From JALORV01 sp963702595 (GTDB lineage Bacteria > Pseudomonadota > Gammaproteobacteria > Burkholderiales > Burkholderiaceae_F): 64,000 nucleotides of DNA. Positions 62,300-64,000 of the stretch are shown here, piece after piece. Numbering within the stretch: the stretch's first letter is position 1; each line of letters opens with the position of its first letter. Both the position numbers and the translations under genes were made by a program. The stretch is taken from contig CAVPDC010000012.1 in NCBI GenBank assembly GCA_963702595.1, positions 60,148 to 124,147 on the forward strand. The letters are read 5' to 3'. Below the pieces are notes generated by a model. That model made no database searches. It was not told the DNA's origin and was given only the letters and a program-made list of their open reading frames with translations.

Positions 62300-63390
62300 T
62301 CAGAAGTTGAGCGTGCGCTTGTCCACTGCCAACGCCGCCTCCTTGGTGGCTTCCGACAGTGACGGGTGCGCATGGCAAATGCGCGCGATGTCCTCGGACG
62401 AGGCGCGGAACTCCATCGCCACCACCGCCTCGGCGATCAGCTCGGAAGCCAGCGGGCCGATGATGTGCACGCCGAGGATCTCGTCCGTCGCGGCGTCGGC
62501 AAGAAACTTGACCATGCCGTTCGTGTCGCCCAGCGCACGCGCCCGGCCGTTGGCGGCGAAAGGGAAGGTTCCGGCGCGGTACGCACGGCCGGCCGCCTTC
62601 AGTTGCTGCTCCGTCTGGCCGACCCAGGCGATCTCGGGCGAGGTGTAGATGACCCACGGGATCGTGTTGAAGTTGACGTGGCCACGCTGGCCGGCGATGC
62701 GTTCCGCGACCGCCACGCCCTCTTCTTCCGCCTTGTGCGCGAGCATCGGTCCGCGCACGACGTCGCCGACGGCCCAGACGTTAGGCACATTGCTGCGGCA
62801 ATCGTCGTTGACCGCGACAAAGCCACGCTCGTCGAGCGCAAGTCCGATCGCCTCCGGAGCGAGTCCGATCGTGTTGGGTACGCGACCGATCGAAACGATG
62901 AGGCGCTCCACCGCAAGTGTCTGGGCCGCACCGGCGGAGTCGGTGTACTCGACACGGACTTCCTCGGCCTTGCCCTTCTTCTCGACGGTGACCTTATCGA
63001 TCCTCACTCCGAGCGAGATCTTCAGCCCCTGGCGCCCGAAAAGCTTCGCCGCTTCCCGGGCGATCGCTGATCGACGGCGCCGAGAACGCCGGCAGTGCCT
63101 CGAGGACCGTCACCTCGGCGCCGAGGCGACGCCAGACCGAACCCATCTCGAGGCCGATAACGCCCGCGCCGATGACGCCGAGGCGCTTCGGCACTTCGGC
63201 GATCGACAGCGCGCCGTCGTCGAAAGGATGCGCTTTTCGTCGAACGCCGCGCCGGCAAGGCGGCGCGTTCGACCCGGTGGCGACAATGACATGGCGGGCG
63301 ATGAGCGTTTCCTCCGCCGACCCGCTGACCTTGATCTCGATGCCGGCGTCGTTGCGGCCGACCAGCGGGTTGATGATGCTCTGGTGCACC
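62300..63390 (-). pseudogene. lpdA: Dihydrolipoyl dehydrogenase, 5'-truncated and frameshifted
   Basis: E3 subunit of 2-oxoacid dehydrogenase complexes. The C-terminal two thirds are clear: ARHVIVATGSNA, LGVIGAGVIGLEMGSVWRRL (NAD site), VPNVWAVGDVVRGPMLAHKA and the end SLSEATKEAALAVDKRTLNF. The redox-active disulfide (CxxxxC) and the FAD motif of the first about 110 residues are missing. Frame changes occur near 63,250, 63,220, 63,090 and 63,065. Upstream sequence belongs to a TRAP permease, so the gene is joined to a foreign piece. Confidence 0.8.
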
Positions 63391-64000
63391 TTCGACCAGG
63401 GTAGCCGGCGACGCCGCAGACCAGGAACAGGATCAGCAGCGAGCGGTGGCCGCTGGCGCCGTTGGGCTCGCGGTAGATGCGCGCCTCGGCCGGCAGTGCC
63501 GGCACCCACTTGGGCTTGAAAACCGCCACCAGGCGCGACGAAGCCGAGATACAGGCCGACCAGCATCAGGCCCGGGATCAGCGCGCCGGCATACATGTCG
63601 CCGACCGAGCGGCCGAGCTGGTCGGCCAGCACGATCAGCACCAGCGACGGTGGGATGGCCTGCGCCAGCGTGCCCGACGCGGCGAGGTGCGGTGGCGATG
63701 GTGCGGTTGTAGCCGTAGCGCAGCATGATCGGCAGCGAGATCAGGCCCATCGAGATGACGGCCGCCGCGACCACGCCGGTGGTGGCCGCCAGCAGGGCGC
63801 CGACCAGGATCACCGCGATGGCCAGGCCGCCGCGCACCGGGCCGAAGACCTGGCCCACCGTTTCGAGCAGATCCTCGGCGATGCCGGGATCGCTCGAGGA
63901 TGATGCCCATCAGCGTGAAGAACGGGATGGCCAGCAGCGTGTCGTTCTGCATGATGCCGAACACTCGCAGCGGCAGCGCCTGGAACAGGTTGCTTAAGTT
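63391..64000 (-). pseudogene. TRAP transporter large permease (DctM) fragment, frameshifted
   Basis: Membrane protein fragment, reading from the window edge: NDTLLAIPFFTLMGIILERS, then GPVRGGLAIAVILVGALLAA and TTGVVAAAVISMGLISLPIM, then GRSVGDMYAGALIPGLMLVG. This is the DctM permease core. At least three single-base shifts occur (near 63,895, 63,695 and 63,530). The 3' end runs into lpdA at about 63,390, so both genes are broken at the same place. Confidence 0.75.

Overview
The window is GC-rich DNA, almost certainly from a betaproteobacterium close to Burkholderiales. The evidence is gene order and protein type: a class I phaC-phaA-phaB operon with phaR and rimO, rluD-pgeF-phaC diverging from bamD, ispF-ispD diverging from mfd-serB, an OmpR/EnvZ-type pair, and uvrC-pgsA followed by tRNA-Gly, tRNA-Cys and tRNA-Leu. 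No name can be given from this sequence alone.

Layout. (1) 1-17.7 kb is accessory. After the end of a prolyl oligopeptidase gene come mostly single small genes with separate spacers: a BrnT/BrnA toxin-antitoxin pair, a DUF418 membrane protein, a VOC protein, two tandem DUF1254 proteins, a Nudix hydrolase, a YbaY/MliC-like lipoprotein, a LysE exporter, several unknown exported proteins, a HicA/HicB pair, a PemK/MazF-like pair and an SDR enzyme. Many spacers share short degenerate repeats, and one spot (about 12.25 kb) joins two convergent genes that have both lost their 3' ends. (2) 17.7-21.8 kb is a catabolic group: SRPBCC protein, quinone reductase, acyl-CoA dehydrogenase, glutathione transferase and a DUF1178 protein. 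(3) 21.8-41.3 kb is core: tRNAs, pgsA, uvrC, efp, a two-component system, isoprenoid genes ispD/ispF, the repair factor mfd, serB, a cupredoxin, a thiolase, rimO and phaR. (4) 41.4-50.4 kb is a second accessory block lying between phaR and phaB. It holds an ABC importer operon broken by many small frameshifts, an exported CYTH-like protein (frameshifted), a beta-propeller protein, membrane and SRPBCC proteins, a gene remnant and a lipoprotein peptidyl-prolyl isomerase. (5) 50.5-62.3 kb is core again: phaB, phaA, phaC, pgeF, rluD, bamD, a DinG-type helicase, a YdcH protein, a PP2C phosphatase, a coiled-coil protein and zapE. (6) 62.3-64.0 kb carries a 5'-truncated, frameshifted lpdA joined to a frameshifted TRAP transporter large permease.

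How the genes work together. PhaA, PhaB and PhaC make polyhydroxybutyrate from acetyl-CoA, PhaR controls the process, and a second thiolase at 36.8 kb may supply other acyl units. IspD and IspF act in the MEP isoprenoid pathway. UvrC and Mfd act in nucleotide excision repair.

Main cautions. Frame breaks are concentrated at 41.9-45.0 kb and 63.0-64.0 kb, with single ones in ispF and in the CYTH-like gene. The encoded protein stays well conserved across the breaks, so sequencing or assembly error is at least as likely as real gene decay. No CRISPR array, complete insertion sequence or prophage was seen. The best candidates for something new are the spacer-repeat system of the first 17 kb and the direct repeats around the PemK-like module.
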